A stretch of 64,000 nt of DNA from Winogradskyella ursingii. GTDB taxonomy: Bacteria; Bacteroidota; Bacteroidia; Flavobacteriales; Flavobacteriaceae. Numbering within the stretch: the stretch's first letter is position 1; every line of letters begins with the position of its first letter. Below the pieces are notes generated by a model. The model was not told where the DNA came from, made no database searches, and was given only the letters and a program-made list of their open reading frames with translations. This document shows positions 62,066-64,000 of the stretch, one piece after another. Location of the stretch: NCBI RefSeq assembly GCF_013403975.1, contig NZ_JABFDH010000002.1, positions 1 through 64,000 on the forward strand. The letters are read 5' to 3'. The position numbers and the translations under genes are program-made.

Positions 62066-64000
62066 TTAACCGCCAATAACTTTACCTAATTTACGAGATA
62101 GTAGCATTTTGAGACCTACGTAGTCTTTTACATCTTCTATTATAGTTCTAGAATCTGATTCTTCCCGCAGCGTATCATTTTTATATTCTGCCACTTTTTT
62201 ATCTATTAAATTACATCTCAAACTCAAGATAGTCTGACTTACCAACTGCGAAATTGTATGTTCCTTTTGTTTGGGTATGATCTGATTGCGTTGCCAATCG
62301 TGCAATCGGTATTTTTCATCTTCCATTAAAATACCAGTAACCATACTAGCCGACTCTTGGTCTAATTGATTTATAAAATCTTTAGTAGAAAAATTTTCAT
62401 CTTGATTTAACCTGTCAATGATGCTATAATAAAGAGCTTTAAATTTTTCATTGGAAAATTGCATTTCGTCTTCTTGGAGATCTAAATATATTTTTTCAAA
62501 AACACGGGTTTCGTGGACGGTTGGCTCTAAAAGTAAATCGCCCGAAGCTTCGTCTTCTTTCAAAATTAAATCTTCAAATTGCTCTTTCCTATCTCCGTAA
62601 AGCATTAAAATTTCAATGATTTTACGTTCCAATTCATATTGAACATCAATTTTCCGTTTTGGTTGTTCGTTTTTTACAACTTCAAATGCTTTTTGCTCTT
62701 GTTTGAACTGTTTATTGGCTTCTAGTGCATCTTTTTTATTGATTTGCGCCAAAGTATTAAAAAGAACATTTTCGCTAATATCCATGATCCGTGCGCATTC
62801 TTGAACATATACCTCACGCTTAATCTGATCTGGAATTTTGGAAATACTGTTTACAATTTCCCTTATAGTCTCAGCCTTCTTAATTGGATCATTAGAAGCT
62901 TCTTTTACTAATAAAGATGCTTTAAACTGGATGAAATCCATGGCATTTTCCTCAAGATAATCCTTAAGTTCCGTTAAAGAGTTAGATTTGGCAAAACTAT
63001 CAGGATCTTCACCATCAGGAAACATACAAACTCTCACATTCATTCCCTGTTCCAATATTAAATCAATACCTCTAATGGACGCCCTAATCCCAGCTGCATC
63101 ACCATCAAAAAGAACCGTTATGTTATTTGTTAACCTATTTATTAGACGAATTTGATCTGGAGTCAATGCCGTACCCGAAGAAGACACTACATTTTCGATA
63201 CCAGTTTGGTAAAATTGAATAACATCCGTGTAACCTTCAACCAAAAAACAATTATCTTCCTTTGCTATAGTTTGCTTGGCAAAATACAAACCGTATAAAA
63301 TCTTGCTTTTGTGATAGATTTCACTTTCAGGTGAATTAAGATATTTTGCCGCTTTTTTATCGTTTACAAGAATTCTTCCTCCAAAGCCTAATATCCTTCC
63401 GCTCATACTATGAATAGGAAACATAACGCGACCCTTGAATCTATCAAAACGCTTCTCTCCTTTAACAATTGTGAGACCTGTTTTCTCCAAAAACTCCAAC
63501 TTATAGCCTTTGCCTAATGCCTCATCTGTAAAGGCCTGCCACTCGTCTAGTGCATATCCCAATTGAAACTTTTCAATAGTTTCCTCTGTAAAACCTCGCT
63601 CCTTAAAGTAGCTCAGACCAATCGATTTACCTTGGTCTGTTTTATGAAGTATTTTTTGAAAATACTCATTTGCATATTCACTGACTAAGTAGAGACTTTC
63701 GCGTTCGTTCGCCTGCTCCTTTTCCTCATCGCTTCTTTCTGTTTCTTCAATTTCAATATTGTACTTTTTGGCGAGATATTTTATAGCTTCTGGATAAGTA
63801 AAATGTTCATGCTCCATTAAAAAACTGACGGCATTACCACCTTTACCACTTGAAAAGTCTTTCCAAATTTGTTTTACAGGACTCACCATAAAACTTGGTG
63901 AACGCTCATCCGTAAATGGACTCAAGCCCTTAAAATTACTTCCTGATTTTTTTAGCTGCACAAAATCACCGATGACCTCTTCTACTCGAGAGGTTTCAAA
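62066..64000 (-). CDS. dnaG: DNA primase (5' end beyond the window)
   Basis: The frame is open to the right edge, so the gene starts off the window; the first visible residues are FETSRVEEVIGDFVQLKKSG. The TOPRIM domain with EGYTDVIQFYQ and DGDAAGIRA (DxD) is intact, as are RNAP-like FKGRVMFPIHSMSGRILGFGGR and the C-terminal helicase-binding part. The N-terminal zinc site is not: the expected CPFH...CFGC is SPFT...DFSSGKGG, with all four ligands replaced. Confidence 0.93.
   Translation of the reverse strand, partial: FETSRVEEVIGDFVQLKKSGSNFKGLSPFTDERSPSFMVSPVKQIWKDFSSGKGGNAVSFLMEHEHFTYPEAIKYLAKKYNIEIEETERSDEEKEQANERESLYLVSEYANEYFQKILHKTDQGKSIGLSYFKERGFTEETIEKFQLGYALDEWQAFTDEALGKGYKLEFLEKTGLTIVKGEKRFDRFKGRVMFPIHSMSGRILGFGGRILVNDKKAAKYLNSPESEIYHKSKILYGLYFAKQTIAKEDNCFLVEGYTDVIQFYQTGIENVVSSSGTALTPDQIRLINRLTNNITVLFDGDAAGIRASIRGIDLILEQGMNVRVCMFPDGEDPDSFAKSNSLTELKDYLEENAMDFIQFKASLLVKEASNDPIKKAETIREIVNSISKIPDQIKREVYVQECARIMDISENVLFNTLAQINKKDALEANKQFKQEQKAFEVVKNEQPKRKIDVQYELERKIIEILMLYGDRKEQFEDLILKEDEASGDLLLEPTVHETRVFEKIYLDLQEDEMQFSNEKFKALYYSIIDRLNQDENFSTKDFINQLDQESASMVTGILMEDEKYRLHDWQRNQIIPKQKEHTISQLVSQTILSLRCNLIDKKVAEYKNDTLREESDSRTIIEDVKDYVGLKMLLSRKLGKVIGG

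Noticed and set aside
1..64000. tRNA, rRNA, tmRNA genes and prophage or transposase genes
   Set aside because: I looked for cloverleaf-like ends, rRNA cores and DDE/HUH transposase motifs and saw none.

Overview
The window is a stretch of a low-GC Bacteroidota chromosome, almost certainly family Flavobacteriaceae. The evidence is the gliding genes gldB and gldC, a SusC/SusD outer-membrane pair, promoters of the TTG-N17-23-TAnnTTTG type, DUF5522 and DUF4230 family proteins, long-form urocanate hydratase, and a flavobacterial-type DnaG. Genus cannot be fixed from the sequence. It is ordinary chromosome with no prophage, CRISPR array, transposase, rRNA or tRNA gene, but it carries an unusual load of short palindromic repeats.

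Layout. 1-485: an rRNA-type promoter (with the start of a second copy) pointing out of the left edge, plus an intergenic repeat. 486-8721 (minus): a putative porin, then a SusC/SusD operon with two surface lipoproteins. 8936-14809 (plus): rnhB, a beta-propeller lipoprotein, an OmpA-family protein and a nucleoid-associated protein. 14888-16579 (minus): lipB, a lipoprotein and a Pmp3-type membrane peptide. 16690-24539 (plus): a LuxR-type regulator broken by an in-frame stop, a thioredoxin-like/TPR protein, lysS, a large secreted zinc metalloprotease, and a Spy-like protein. 24678-28014 (minus): hemL, a glucosaminidase-LysM lipoprotein, a PLP-dependent deaminase/desulfhydrase. 28132-33135 (plus): DUF5522, hutU, DUF4136 lipoprotein, SulP transporter, cold-shock protein. 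33197-34991 (minus): bestrophin, thermonuclease, small lipoprotein.

35036-40582 is a branched-chain keto-acid unit: fused E1 alpha/beta, branched-chain aminotransferase and lipoyl E2 on the minus strand, with a divergent Lrp/AsnC regulator and two matching dyads between them. 41515-56844 is an almost complete aerobic phenylacetate (paa) catabolic cluster: PaaE, A, B, C, D, G, H, I, J, Z, a crotonase and PaaY, with a TetR regulator at its head and a perfect 24-bp operator-like palindrome lying over the predicted transcription start. The CoA ligase PaaK is not in the window. 56934-64000 holds a rhodanese, a DUF4230 gene with a stop at codon 2, an unknown secreted protein, gldC/gldB, nadE, an atypical response regulator and the 3' part of dnaG.

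The most interesting signal is in the repeats. From 37 to 57 kb nearly every intergenic gap holds one or more short palindromic elements of at least eight families. One family (27 bp with a 16-bp palindrome) forms inverted ends around a DUF559 endonuclease-like gene, which is fused in frame through the repeat to a threonine-dehydratase-like gene in the middle of the paa operon. Two other genes, hutU and the E2 gene, appear to carry repeat-derived segments translated in frame. A second hairpin family with the same CCCTAA head lies directly against start codons. Together this suggests a repeat/DUF559 mobile system that tolerates insertion inside and right next to coding sequence.
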